Origin: Acidobacteriota bacterium
Lineage (GTDB): Bacteria > Acidobacteriota > Terriglobia > Terriglobales > Acidobacteriaceae
Direction of reading: 5' to 3'
DNA: 38,125 bases
NCBI GenBank assembly: GCA_003224905.1
Contig: QIAA01000117.1
Coordinates: 1 to 38,125 of the forward strand
Made by a program: the position numbers and the translations under genes. The notes under the pieces were generated by a model. That model was given only the letters and a program-made list of their open reading frames with translations. It was not told the DNA's origin and made no database searches. This document shows positions 18,367 through 25,601 of this stretch, piece by piece (within the stretch, counting starts at the first letter, position 1; the number at the start of each line of letters is the position of its first letter).

Positions 18367-18810
18367 CTACTTCAGCGTAATCTCGCGTGTGAGGACGCTG
18401 GTTACTACACGCGCATTCTGCACCCGTTTGTCGATTACCTGCTGCTCTTTGCCCTTGTCGCCATACTGCTTCATCCGCAGATCGAGAACTTTCTGCGCCA
18501 GACCGTCGAGCGCGCCGAAGTTCTTGTATGTCAGGGCAAAGCCAATGTCCCAATCGTCCGGGTTCGCCTTCGTGTTGTTCAGAAACATGTTGTAGTCTTC
18601 GATTAACCCGGCCTTCTTCTCCGCATCCCAGATCGGCTTGATGTTTGTTTTCAGGTCGTCCATGAATGCATTGAAACGTCCAGGCATTATCTGGACCAAA
18701 GTGACGCGCGCGACTCCGCCCTCGGTGTATTGATCTTGCGCGACTGCGGTGGCAACCGACATCAAGCAAAGGCACACTGCCGCAACTGCGAATCGGATGA
18801 TCTGCTTCAT
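18367..18810 (-). CDS. Secreted protein of unknown function
   Basis: 147 aa with a clear signal peptide (MKQIIRFAVAAVCLCLMSVATAVAQ, cleavage after the AVA-Q region), so it is periplasmic or outer-envelope. The mature ~122 residues include VTLVQIMPGRFNAFMDDLKTNIKPIW and DDWDIGFALTYKNFGALDGLAQKV, resembling the dimeric alpha-beta-barrel style of small proteins but without a motif I can name. Single gene with convergent or unrelated neighbours. Function not recognised. Confidence 0.75.
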   Translation of the reverse strand: MKQIIRFAVAAVCLCLMSVATAVAQDQYTEGGVARVTLVQIMPGRFNAFMDDLKTNIKPIWDAEKKAGLIEDYNMFLNNTKANPDDWDIGFALTYKNFGALDGLAQKVLDLRMKQYGDKGKEQQVIDKRVQNARVVTSVLTREITLK

Positions 18811-19067
18811 AGCCCCAAGTTCCTCCTTGAAATTTGAAATCGGCAGAGTCTAGCTGACGGGAGGAGTTCAGTAAAGACACACCCGCGTGGGGAGCCGTGG
18901 GGCAGCCGCCGCCGGAACTTCACCTCCGGATTACGCGGATGAACGCGGATTTCTTAAGGGTGTTGTTCGTCGTTGGTCGTTCGCTTTAGCCACGTTTCGA
19001 AAAGCGCGAAACGGTGGCCCTCACTTCCCTTCCGCGGATTCGCGCGCGGATTTTTCTCGCTCCTTGT

Positions 19068-19811
19068 CTACTTGTCGTCTGGGTAGTAGTACCTGCCGTC
19101 GGCGGATAACTCCAGGTCTCGCGGATTTCTTTGGCGTTCGGGTTTAACCTCCTTTTTCGCGGCTTCGTTCTTTTCCTCTCCGCTCTTCTTTTCCTCAGCG
19201 TTGGCCGGTTTGGGCAGGGTCCAGGGGGCGTAGCGCTCGCGGACAGATCGCGGCGTGGGTTCCATGCCGGACTGCTTCTTCATCTGGTCGATGACGCGGA
19301 TGGTGAGGTCGGTCAGATCGTAGTCGTCGAGGTTGATTTTGCCGTCTGGGGTCTCTTCGAAGTCTCCGTTCTTCCAGAGGGGCTGGCCGAGGCGGGTTTC
19401 CGCGGTTTTCTTGGGGTCGATGATGATTTCGTTCTTGGTTTCGGGCTCGAAGTTGGTGTGCTTCAAGTTCGATGACGCGATCTGCAGGCCGTAGAAGAGG
19501 AGGCCGGCGGTCTTTTGCGGAATCTGGCCTTCGAGCAGGAGCTGCATGATCTGCATGACCGAGAGCTGGATGGCGTTGGCGTCTTCGAGCACGGGGAGAG
19601 AGATGCTGGCTCTCGCTCTTCTCGCGCGGGCGGAGTTGATGAGGAGCTTGCGCTCGTGCCATTGCTGGTGGAAGAAGCAAAAGCGGTGATCTTTGAGAGC
19701 GGGGGAGCCGCACTGGGTGCCGTTGACCTTGAGGTGTCGGCAGCGGGGGATGTTGAGGCTGAAGGGGCTGGTGAGTTTGTAGGGTTCGGGTTTGTGGACG
19801 GACTTATGCAT
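19068..19811 (-). CDS. CCCH-motif protein of unknown function
   Basis: 247 aa. The N-terminus has Cys24-x9-Cys34-x10-Cys45-x2-His48 (core NGTQCGSPAL then FCFFH), a plausible small zinc site. A helical middle follows (LSVMQIMQLLLEGQIPQKTAGLLFYGLQIA, residues ~85-115). The last ~60 residues are highly charged (EEKKSGEEKNEAAKKEVKPERQRNPR) and end RYYYPDDK. I remember similar uncharacterised proteins in acidobacterial genomes, but no function is known to me. It lies at the edge of the repeat-rich accessory region. Confidence 0.6.
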   Translation of the reverse strand: MHKSVHKPEPYKLTSPFSLNIPRCRHLKVNGTQCGSPALKDHRFCFFHQQWHERKLLINSARARRARASISLPVLEDANAIQLSVMQIMQLLLEGQIPQKTAGLLFYGLQIASSNLKHTNFEPETKNEIIIDPKKTAETRLGQPLWKNGDFEETPDGKINLDDYDLTDLTIRVIDQMKKQSGMEPTPRSVRERYAPWTLPKPANAEEKKSGEEKNEAAKKEVKPERQRNPRDLELSADGRYYYPDDK

Positions 19812-19882
19812 GGATATATATCTCCGTTATGAAGTGGTCTGTTGTCAGTGGCCAGTAGTCAGCTCTGGTCAATTTTGAAATC

Positions 19883-19995
19883 GGTATACCCCTACTCTCC
19901 TGATCTTCTGGAATCATCGGGTTAGCGGGAGAACATGAATAAAATCTTTGAAAAGAAATGAGTTGCGGGCAAAATCTAGAGAACCTGAGACTTAG
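19883..19995 (+). repeat. 113-bp repeat, copy A
   Basis: Runs from GGTATACCCCT to GAGACTTAG. It aligns without length change to 22334-22446, with roughly four of five bases identical. Shared blocks include TGATCTTCTGGAATCAT, GGTTAGCGGGAGAAC, AAGAAATGAGTTGC and GGCAAAATCTAGA. A 47-base piece of the same repeat is at 20194-20240. Confidence 0.75.
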
Positions 19996-20077
19996 TGGCA
20001 TGAATTTGGACCTCCTGATGAGTTTGAGCGTGCTGGGTAAGCGCCTATTCGGAAGGGAACGCCAGAGGCGAACCTCA

Positions 20078-20133
20078 GGCGCTAAAGCGCCAGGAATTTT
20101 TGGCGCCGTGGCGGCACGACTGGAAGTCGTGCC
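20078..20133. repeat. REP-like palindrome pair
   Basis: GGCGCT-AA-AGCGCC (20078-20091) and GGCACGAC-TGGAA-GTCGTGCC (20113-20133) are both perfect hairpins. The second resembles the palindrome at 27426-27445, which suggests a dispersed REP-type family. Confidence 0.6.
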
Positions 20134-20145
20134 CTTCCCGTCTCT

Positions 20146-20240
20146 GCTCCGAAAGACGCTTTCCGCGGGGGACGCGGAGTTCAGCCGGAAAGAGGTATAC
20201 CCCTGGGAATGTGATCTTCTGGAATCATGAGGTTAGCGGG
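20146..20240 (+). repeat. 95-bp direct repeat, left copy
   Basis: Identical base for base to 22286-22380. It starts GCTCCGAAAGACGCTTTCCG and ends GGTTAGCGGG, and includes a CCGCG/CGCGG hairpin. The flanking bases differ on both sides. Confidence 0.9.
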
Positions 20241-20253
20241 GGCAATAAACTAG

Positions 20254-20282
20254 TTGACACACATGTGAGTTTGTAGTATCAT
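20254..20282 (+). promoter_or_regulatory. Transposase promoter
   Basis: TTGACA (20254-20259) and TATCAT (20277-20282) are separated by exactly 17 bases. The transposase ATG at 20290 follows within 8 bases and has no Shine-Dalgarno, so the message is probably leaderless. A CACATGTG palindrome lies in the spacer. Confidence 0.6.
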
Positions 20283-20289
20283 CTTTGAC

Positions 20290-21306
20290 ATGGACGCTAT
20301 CCTGCCAGAGCCGAAAACGCTGCAAGAAGCGATTGTGTACTTTTCCAATCCCGACCGCTGTTTTGCCTATGCGGTCAAGCTGCGCTGGCCGGACGGTAAC
20401 GTTGTTTGTCCGCGCTGTGCTACGGCAAAGCACTCGTTTATCAAGACTCGGCGCATCTGGTTCTGCTACACCTGCAAGAAGCAGTTTACGGTAAAGGTCA
20501 AGACGATCATGGAAGATTCGCCCATCACCCTCGACAAGTGGATGGTTGCGTTTTGGATGCTGGCCAACTGCAAGAACGGAATCAGCAGTTACGAACTGGC
20601 GAGCACGATCAAGGTCACGCAAACGACTGCATGGTTTATGTTGCAGCGCATCCGCGAAGTCATGAAGGGCAAGAAGTTTGGAAAATCCAAGATCGGCGGC
20701 GAAGGGAACGAACTGGAAGCTGACGAAACTTTTATCGGCGGTATCGCTAAGAACATGCACAAGCGCCGTCGCCTGCAAGCTGATGGGCTTGGCCCTTTCA
20801 AGAACAAGACCATTGTGCATGGAATACTTGACCGCAATCTTCGCAAGATTCGCGCTAAGGTCGTACCAAATGTATCCCGCGAAACCCTGCAAGACGAAAT
20901 TCTTAGCAATGTGAAGTTTGGGAGCACGATCTACACCGACAACGCCGTTGCCTATGGTGATGGTTTGCAGCGCCGATTCGTGCATGACTTCGTTAACAAG
21001 ACTGAGGCTTATGTGCGCGGTCGCGTTCACACAAACGGCATGGAGAACTTCTGGTCGCTGCTGAAGCGCTCGCTCAAGGGAACGTATGTTGCGGTAGAGC
21101 CGTTCCATCTCTCGCGCTATGTGGATGAGCAAGTGTTCCGTTATAACCACCGAAAAGAAGGCGACCGCAAACTGACCAATGCTGATCGCTTGGCTGTGCT
21201 GATGTCTCAGGTTCTCGGACATCGGCTTACATACAGTGATTTGACGGGTAAGAGTGATTCGCCACATCACGAAACGACAGGGACGGGGGCAGAGGTTCCG
21301 TTCTAG
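20290..21306 (+). CDS. IS1595 family (ISXO2-like) transposase
   Basis: 338 aa, full length. An N-terminal zinc ribbon is visible as CPRCA...CYTCKKQF (residues ~38-60). A helical DNA-binding part follows (GISSYELASTIKVTQTTAWFMLQRIRE). The ISXO2-like catalytic domain shows the acidic residues in LEADETFIGG and YTDNAVAYGDG, then VHTNGMENFWSLLKRSLKGTY with the conserved Asn and Glu. It appears intact and so could be active. Its stop (21304-21306) overlaps the stop of the convergent 50-aa ORF. Confidence 0.9.
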   Translation: MDAILPEPKTLQEAIVYFSNPDRCFAYAVKLRWPDGNVVCPRCATAKHSFIKTRRIWFCYTCKKQFTVKVKTIMEDSPITLDKWMVAFWMLANCKNGISSYELASTIKVTQTTAWFMLQRIREVMKGKKFGKSKIGGEGNELEADETFIGGIAKNMHKRRRLQADGLGPFKNKTIVHGILDRNLRKIRAKVVPNVSRETLQDEILSNVKFGSTIYTDNAVAYGDGLQRRFVHDFVNKTEAYVRGRVHTNGMENFWSLLKRSLKGTYVAVEPFHLSRYVDEQVFRYNHRKEGDRKLTNADRLAVLMSQVLGHRLTYSDLTGKSDSPHHETTGTGAEVPF

Positions 21307-21455
21307 TCCTTGTCGGAGCGTTTGGATTTGCGCGAAGTAGGCTTCTCCTGCTTCGCGTTTTTCTTTTTCTTGCGTGGATTCGCTTGTAAAATTGCGGTCG
21401 CAAATCGTTGGAACTTCTTGAACGCTTCCGGGCCTTCTCTGTATTCGGTGGACAT
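21303..21455 (-). CDS. 50-aa basic protein convergent with the transposase
   Basis: Starts ATG at 21455 and ends TAG at 21303-21305. The protein begins MSTEYREGPEAFKKFQRFAT, is then Lys/Arg-rich, and ends KSKRSDKD. The first 25 residues could form an amphipathic helix; the tail is basic and disordered. I recall similar short proteins beside IS1595 transposases, so it is probably an IS-borne accessory gene and not a shadow, but its role is unknown. The two stop codons overlap, and the AAA-rich Lys codons form a T-run on the transposase strand. Confidence 0.6.
   Translation of the reverse strand: MSTEYREGPEAFKKFQRFATAILQANPRKKKKNAKQEKPTSRKSKRSDKD
21331..21369 (+). terminator. Hairpin plus T-run downstream of transposase
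   Basis: CGCGAAGTAGG pairs with CCTGCTTCGCG (one G-T pair, loop CTTCT), followed by TTTTTCTTTTTC. This has the form of an intrinsic terminator for the transposase. It lies wholly inside the convergent 50-aa ORF. Confidence 0.65.
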
Positions 21456-21478
21456 CGCTAGTTATCTTAAACGCTGTC

Positions 21479-22354
21479 ATGTCTAAGAAGAAGAAAAAAT
21501 CAAAATCTGCTGGTTCTATCCGTTCACATTCCGAGCCTATCAGTCAGAACGATCAAACTGTAGACGCTGGAAGGGAAACCGAGAAACAATCCAGCCATGC
21601 CGAGATACCAGTCGCGGCGGGACTTGCACCAAAATCTGATCTTCAACCACCCAAGGCACATTGCCAAATTACTTGCAAGACAGAAAAGGATTGGTGGGAT
21701 AAGGCGAAGCCTTTCGTGGAACTGGCTGGAGTTGTTCTGCTTGCAATCTACACTGGGTACACAATCAAGATGTACTGTGCTAACAAGGAAGCTGCCGATG
21801 CTGCGAGACGCAGTGCAGATACTGCCAGTGAAGCCCTTGTGCGCAGCAATCGACCTTGGTTGGCGGTTTATGGTGATCCACAAGTTCTTGCACCAGTCCA
21901 GATGGGAAGCGATGGAGCGAAACTTGCACTTCAATTGTCCATCAAAAATTTCGGCATCTCTCCCGCGCTCTACGTCAACCTGAACCGTTCTCTCGACACT
22001 TTTCTCGTTCCCGGAAATCAGCGATCTACCGAAAGTGACTGCCAAGCGGCTGAAACGGAAACTCGGAACAGAAATGGGCCATACATTGCCCCAACTGCCG
22101 TCCTGCAGCGCGACATTCACCTTCGCAACTCCTCCGTAAATAACTTTAATCAACGTTTTGAAGTTAGTGGCTGTATCGCCTACTGGGACCAATTCAAGCA
22201 GGAGATTCGCCACAGCAGTTTTTGCTTTATAAGCAACTTTCTCATTAAGGACACACGACCAAACATGAGCAGTTTCACGACGTGCGCTCCGAAAGACGCT
22301 TTCCGCGGGGGACGCGGAGTTCAGCCGGAAAGAGGTATACCCCTGGGAATGTGA
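21479..22354 (+). CDS. Cargo single-TM protein with replaced C-terminus
   Basis: 291 aa. A basic, polar N-terminus is followed by one TM helix (about residues 82-98, ELAGVVLLAIYTGYTIKMY). Next is an Ala-rich helix, ANKEAADAARRSADTASEALVRSNRPWLAV, a pattern I recognise from many uncharacterised membrane proteins, and then a beta-rich extracytoplasmic or cytoplasmic domain. From residue 270 on, the sequence is encoded by the right 95-bp repeat, so the last 22 residues (APKDAFRGG... to the stop) are not native. It is likely a truncated gene. Function unknown. Confidence 0.65.
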   Translation: MSKKKKKSKSAGSIRSHSEPISQNDQTVDAGRETEKQSSHAEIPVAAGLAPKSDLQPPKAHCQITCKTEKDWWDKAKPFVELAGVVLLAIYTGYTIKMYCANKEAADAARRSADTASEALVRSNRPWLAVYGDPQVLAPVQMGSDGAKLALQLSIKNFGISPALYVNLNRSLDTFLVPGNQRSTESDCQAAETETRNRNGPYIAPTAVLQRDIHLRNSSVNNFNQRFEVSGCIAYWDQFKQEIRHSSFCFISNFLIKDTRPNMSSFTTCAPKDAFRGGRGVQPERGIPLGM

Positions 22355-22380
22355 TCTTCTGGAATCATGAGGTTAGCGGG
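22286..22380 (+). repeat. 95-bp direct repeat, right copy
   Basis: Perfect match to 20146-20240. This copy continues rightward into the rest of the 113-bp repeat (to 22446), whereas the left copy is cut at 20240. Confidence 0.9.
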
Positions 22381-22446
22381 AGAACCGGGGTGAAATCTTT
22401 GGAAAGAAATGAGTTGCAGGCAAAATCTAGAAAAGCAAAGACTTAG
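22334..22446 (+). repeat. 113-bp repeat, copy C
   Basis: Same length as copy A at 19883-19995 and about 80 per cent alike by eye. It ends AAAGACTTAG. Confidence 0.75.
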
Positions 22447-22743
22447 AATCATAAAATTAAAGCTCCACTTCTATCAAACGTACTACTTACCTTTATGGAG
22501 CAAGTCGAGGAGCGAGGTCAAGGGAAATCGGTGGACCACGGCGATGCTGCAAGGTAGGACCCGATTCGGCAACTGAACCGGGGCGACAGCGAACACGTTG
22601 GGTTCGTCCGTTGAAGCTGGGCCTCGTTAAGAGCATTTAGCTACAGCCGCCTTAGATGGCTTTCAAGACGCGACGGCATTTTCCTACGCTGCGGTGAAAA
22701 GATTTGATGTAAACTCCTCCCGCAAAAAGCCCCTTTTCAGTTC
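22447..22743. other. Non-coding gap upstream of envelope operon
   Basis: About 300 bases of lower-GC sequence after the repeat. I see no ORF, tRNA or clear promoter. It probably carries the promoter of the next two genes. Confidence 0.4.
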
Positions 22744-23556
22744 ATGACGCCTACCAAGATTGTAGATAAGGGCAACCGATTCGCGGTTAGATTTTTCATA
22801 GCCGTACTGCTGGCACATTTTGTGGTAGTCGCCCCAACATTCGATCCCCCGCCGAAGATACACGCCGTGGTCGGTGATGCAAAGGATCAGATCAGAGCCT
22901 TGAAGTCCGAGTCAGTTCGTTATCGCAAATTCAAGCAGAATATGGCAGATATTCGACGTCAGGCTCTGTTTGCTAGCATGCCGCGACAGAGCTCGAATTC
23001 ACGTGCCCCAATCGCGTCGCCGCCCAACCAGTCTGAGCTGCTCAAAGAGGCTCAAAGGCTCGCGGATGAGGAAAGTAAAGCGTTTGGAGAGCATCAAGCA
23101 GAAATTGAGAATGAGTTGAAGATGGATGAAAAGGTGCTCGAATTTGAGAAACTTAAAACTCCTCGTCAATTCTCAGTCCCAGGGGTCACAACAATTAATA
23201 CTAATGACATTTTGAAGCTGTATCCGGCCGTCATCTGCCTTGGGCTGTTGCAGCTTTTGGAATACAGAAGAAAATTGATTCTTGGCCGAGCGCCCTCCGG
23301 AAATTGGCCTGTTTGGGCTGCTCCTATTCCCTTAACGAACTTGGGTCCGTTATGGCGTACAGCCCTTTTGAATTCAACATGGATGATTCTGCTGGGCCTG
23401 CTTTATTTCATGTGCAGTGATGTGGCACGAAGGGAGGAGTTCTACAGCAATCCCAAACTGTTAGCTGTAAACATCCCGCTTGGCGCTCTCGTGATGGGCT
23501 GGTACGTGAGTGCATTCGCTCGAAACATCATGCTCAGCTTTCGTCGCGGCAGATAA
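22744..23556 (+). CDS. Multi-TM coiled-coil envelope protein, unknown family
   Basis: 270 aa. TM1 lies at ~16-33 (VRFFIAVLLAHFVVVAP). A long polar segment follows (residues ~45-135) with heptad-like Lys/Glu helices (SELLKEAQRLADEESKAFGEHQAEIENELKMDEKVLEFEKL). Three further TM helices are near 150-168, 213-230 and 238-256. The topology suggests a periplasmic coiled coil held by a four-helix membrane base. No family recognised. Codon use and GC are lower than in the core genes, which fits horizontal acquisition. Only six bases separate it from the next gene. Confidence 0.65.
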   Translation: MTPTKIVDKGNRFAVRFFIAVLLAHFVVVAPTFDPPPKIHAVVGDAKDQIRALKSESVRYRKFKQNMADIRRQALFASMPRQSSNSRAPIASPPNQSELLKEAQRLADEESKAFGEHQAEIENELKMDEKVLEFEKLKTPRQFSVPGVTTINTNDILKLYPAVICLGLLQLLEYRRKLILGRAPSGNWPVWAAPIPLTNLGPLWRTALLNSTWMILLGLLYFMCSDVARREEFYSNPKLLAVNIPLGALVMGWYVSAFARNIMLSFRRGR

Positions 23557-23562
23557 GCTGAG

Positions 23563-24894
23563 ATGAAGCCGTCAAGACGAAATTTTCTGAAGGTGTGGGC
23601 GTCTCTCGCATGGATATCCTCTTTCGCCGGATCAGGGTTTATTTTGGGTCTATTCAGAGGAAAATACCGGTCGGGCTGCACAGACGGAAAAAGGTTATGC
23701 AAAGGGAGAAAGAAACGCCTTTCAGTAAGGCGACGGTTTCCAATGGCAGACGACGGTTTTGTTTTGAACAAACGCTCGAAAATATTGCACTGGCCCAAAT
23801 TTTTCAAACATCGGTACAGCATTTCTGCGAAGCACTTGTTGAGAGTCAACGGATCCACCCTGAATGCAGTCATTGACAAGGTCAGGCAGGCATATGGAAA
23901 GCCTCAGAAAATCCCTGAGTGGATGGCAGGCACAACAGAATCCAAAATTGCATTGCCAGCCCGAGGACTTCGAAGCACGTTGACTGAAAAAGATTATCCA
24001 AGCTTTCATGCCTTATTATCAAGCGCTTCTCCACCAGTGGGAAATGTCTTGGCGAGGGCTCTTTGTTCGACCACATACGATGGGCTTCATTCGAAGAGTG
24101 TAGGGGCCAAAACTTACCAAACAAGCCCCGCGACTTGCAGGTTTCTTGACGAAAAAACGCCCATAATTGCTGAACATTTTGCACTCGCTTCAATCAGAAT
24201 AGAGGGCAAGGGTGCTGGTATCCTGTTTAACGGTGACTCGATAGACACGGCGCTTGCAATTGTTGACGGCGCACTTCCTGTCACAGTTCCGCAAACCCAG
24301 CAGAAGCAGGCCGGGGCATTGTCGGACCTCGAAACGAAATTTCTTAGGTTGATAAAGCCGAAAGGCCTTCAGACAAGGAAACATCTCAGGAATTATTTCC
24401 TTTACGCAAAGCTCGTCTCTATTCGTAATGAGCAGAGCTGTGATTCCGCGTACCAGCTGATAGATCGACGTCTTCGTGCCCCCTATTTAGAGTTGCGGCA
24501 AGTTGAGCCTGAAAAGTGGAAATGGTTGGATACTGAAGCGTCCTTTAAGCGTTGGCATCAAAAGATGGTGTCCGAGTATTCGAGAAGAAGGTTGTTGAAC
24601 CGAATCTACTGTGCGCAGTACCTCCTCACGGGCGGCAGCGCGTCTTCTAGTGGGCAAGATACCTCATCAGGAGAGTCCGGTTCGAATCCGGCCGCACCGC
24701 CGCCCTCCAAGTGCAAAGTCCCCATTCATCATAGGTTCCGCAAGTTCTGGCGAGCGCAATATGCGCGTCTGCGACATGAGTTTCGGTTTTTGCCAGCCAA
24801 GAGAGTCACGCTGTCTCGGAAACAACGCAGGAAACTGCACTTCGGATTACGATCCAGAAAATCGGCAAAGCAGTTCTCCAACACCCCATTGTGA
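23563..24894 (+). CDS. Tat-motif protein of unknown family
   Basis: 443 aa. The N-terminus SRRNFLK followed by a hydrophobic stretch (VWASLAWISSFAGSGFILGLF) is an exact twin-arginine signal or anchor. Residues ~65-85 read GFVLNKRSKILHWPKFFKHRYSIS, reminiscent of short metal-site modules of the NKRSxxxHxP type but lacking the Cys. A mixed domain follows to ~380. The last ~65 residues (from KCKVPIHHRFRKFW) are strongly basic. The linker GGSASSSGQDTSSGESGSNPAAPPPS is encoded by a tRNA-like segment, so the native C-terminus may lie before it. Operonic with the TM protein upstream. Function not recognised. Confidence 0.55.
   Translation: MKPSRRNFLKVWASLAWISSFAGSGFILGLFRGKYRSGCTDGKRLCKGRKKRLSVRRRFPMADDGFVLNKRSKILHWPKFFKHRYSISAKHLLRVNGSTLNAVIDKVRQAYGKPQKIPEWMAGTTESKIALPARGLRSTLTEKDYPSFHALLSSASPPVGNVLARALCSTTYDGLHSKSVGAKTYQTSPATCRFLDEKTPIIAEHFALASIRIEGKGAGILFNGDSIDTALAIVDGALPVTVPQTQQKQAGALSDLETKFLRLIKPKGLQTRKHLRNYFLYAKLVSIRNEQSCDSAYQLIDRRLRAPYLELRQVEPEKWKWLDTEASFKRWHQKMVSEYSRRRLLNRIYCAQYLLTGGSASSSGQDTSSGESGSNPAAPPPSKCKVPIHHRFRKFWRAQYARLRHEFRFLPAKRVTLSRKQRRKLHFGLRSRKSAKQFSNTPL
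24636..24700 (+). pseudogene. tRNA-like relic
   Basis: A perfect T-arm (CCGG TTCGAAT CCGG) and a D-arm-like TTCTAGTGGGCAAGAT are present. Acceptor halves CAGCGCG (24636-24642) and CGCACCG (24693-24699) pair at five of seven positions. Only 65 nt are present, and the anticodon arm is reduced to CCTCATCAGGAG. It resembles a Gln/Glu-type tRNA with a deleted anticodon loop. It lies in frame inside the Tat-motif ORF, so a chance match in a low-complexity linker is possible. Confidence 0.35.
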
Positions 24895-24920
24895 ATGGGT
24901 AAGGACTACGATTGCCTCTG

Positions 24921-25601
24921 TTACAACGGAGGTTGCTGGGCCTCGCGATCGTCGTGAAATGGGAAGGATGGGGGCAAGCTTTCCAGTAGAAACTTAATTT
25001 CGCTTTCTGCGAAGCCTTGGCAGTCGCAATAAAGTTTAGTCAGCAGCTCGGGTAGCGTTCGATTAAGTACAGGGAGCGCTCGCTGAAATTCAGGGAATGT
25101 ACTCCGAAAAGAGCGGATCTTCTCCAGGTTATCGGTTAGTCGCTGTTTTCGTTCAATCTCATTGTCCCAAACACTCTGCCAATAATGACAAGTAAGACAT
25201 GCCGCTGGGCATTGAGTGCCGTTATGGAACAGGAATGACTCCCAGCCTGAGGGCGCTAGTGAAAGAATTCGAAGTGAATCGTCGCGACGTTTTTCGCCGT
25301 TGCATCTTTTGCACGCAACCAAAACATTGCCTGCTACGTGTAAACCGGTGCGGTAGCGATTCATGCCATCCAGATGTTCAATGACGCAAACCGCCATCAT
25401 GAGATCACAGGAGCAGTATGGACATGTGTTGCCGAACCGTTCGCGCACTAGGCTTTCGTATTCGACATCATCGACCTTTATCGGCCAACCTTGACTGATC
25501 CGACGACTCAGCTCGTGCAGAAACATGCTAATTAGTTTGTTCGCAACGTCGGATTTGGCCCGGCGTGTAGCGGAACGTAGAAGGGAGGTACGGTCCTTCA
25601 C
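24921..25601 (-). CDS. HNH endonuclease
   Basis: 226 aa from a GTG at 25601, which overlaps the stop of the XRE gene (GTGA). The HNH core is residues ~56-107: CPYCSCDL, then EHLDGMNRYRTGLHVAGN, then LVACKRCNGEKRRDD. The two CxxC pairs hold a structural zinc, and the EHLD and GN...N positions form the beta-beta-alpha-metal site. A helical C-terminal half follows. The context (XRE controller and a methyltransferase relic) makes a restriction enzyme the best guess. A second Cys pair (CPAACLTC, ~130-137) may bind another zinc. Confidence 0.78.
   Translation of the reverse strand: MKDRTSLLRSATRRAKSDVANKLISMFLHELSRRISQGWPIKVDDVEYESLVRERFGNTCPYCSCDLMMAVCVIEHLDGMNRYRTGLHVAGNVLVACKRCNGEKRRDDSLRILSLAPSGWESFLFHNGTQCPAACLTCHYWQSVWDNEIERKQRLTDNLEKIRSFRSTFPEFQRALPVLNRTLPELLTKLYCDCQGFAESEIKFLLESLPPSFPFHDDREAQQPPL

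Larger units (their letters stand above)
19812..20289. other. Repeat-rich gap before the transposase
   Basis: 478 bases without a convincing gene. It contains one copy of a 113-bp repeat (19883-19995), two short perfect palindromes, the left 95-bp direct repeat, and the transposase promoter. Confidence 0.6.
20241..22285 (+). mobile_element. IS1595-type insertion with cargo, bracketed by 95-bp repeats
   Basis: 2,045 bp between the two 95-bp repeats. It contains the ISXO2-like transposase, a 50-aa convergent ORF and most of a cargo membrane-protein gene. The left end reads GGCAATAAACTAGTTGACAC. I found no matching inverted terminal repeat at the right, so the element may have lost its right end, or its boundaries may differ from the repeat boundaries. 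Confidence 0.6.

Noticed and set aside
22447..22743. Possible small RNA in the gap
   Set aside because: Some short pairing segments, but no recognisable structure, promoter or terminator.
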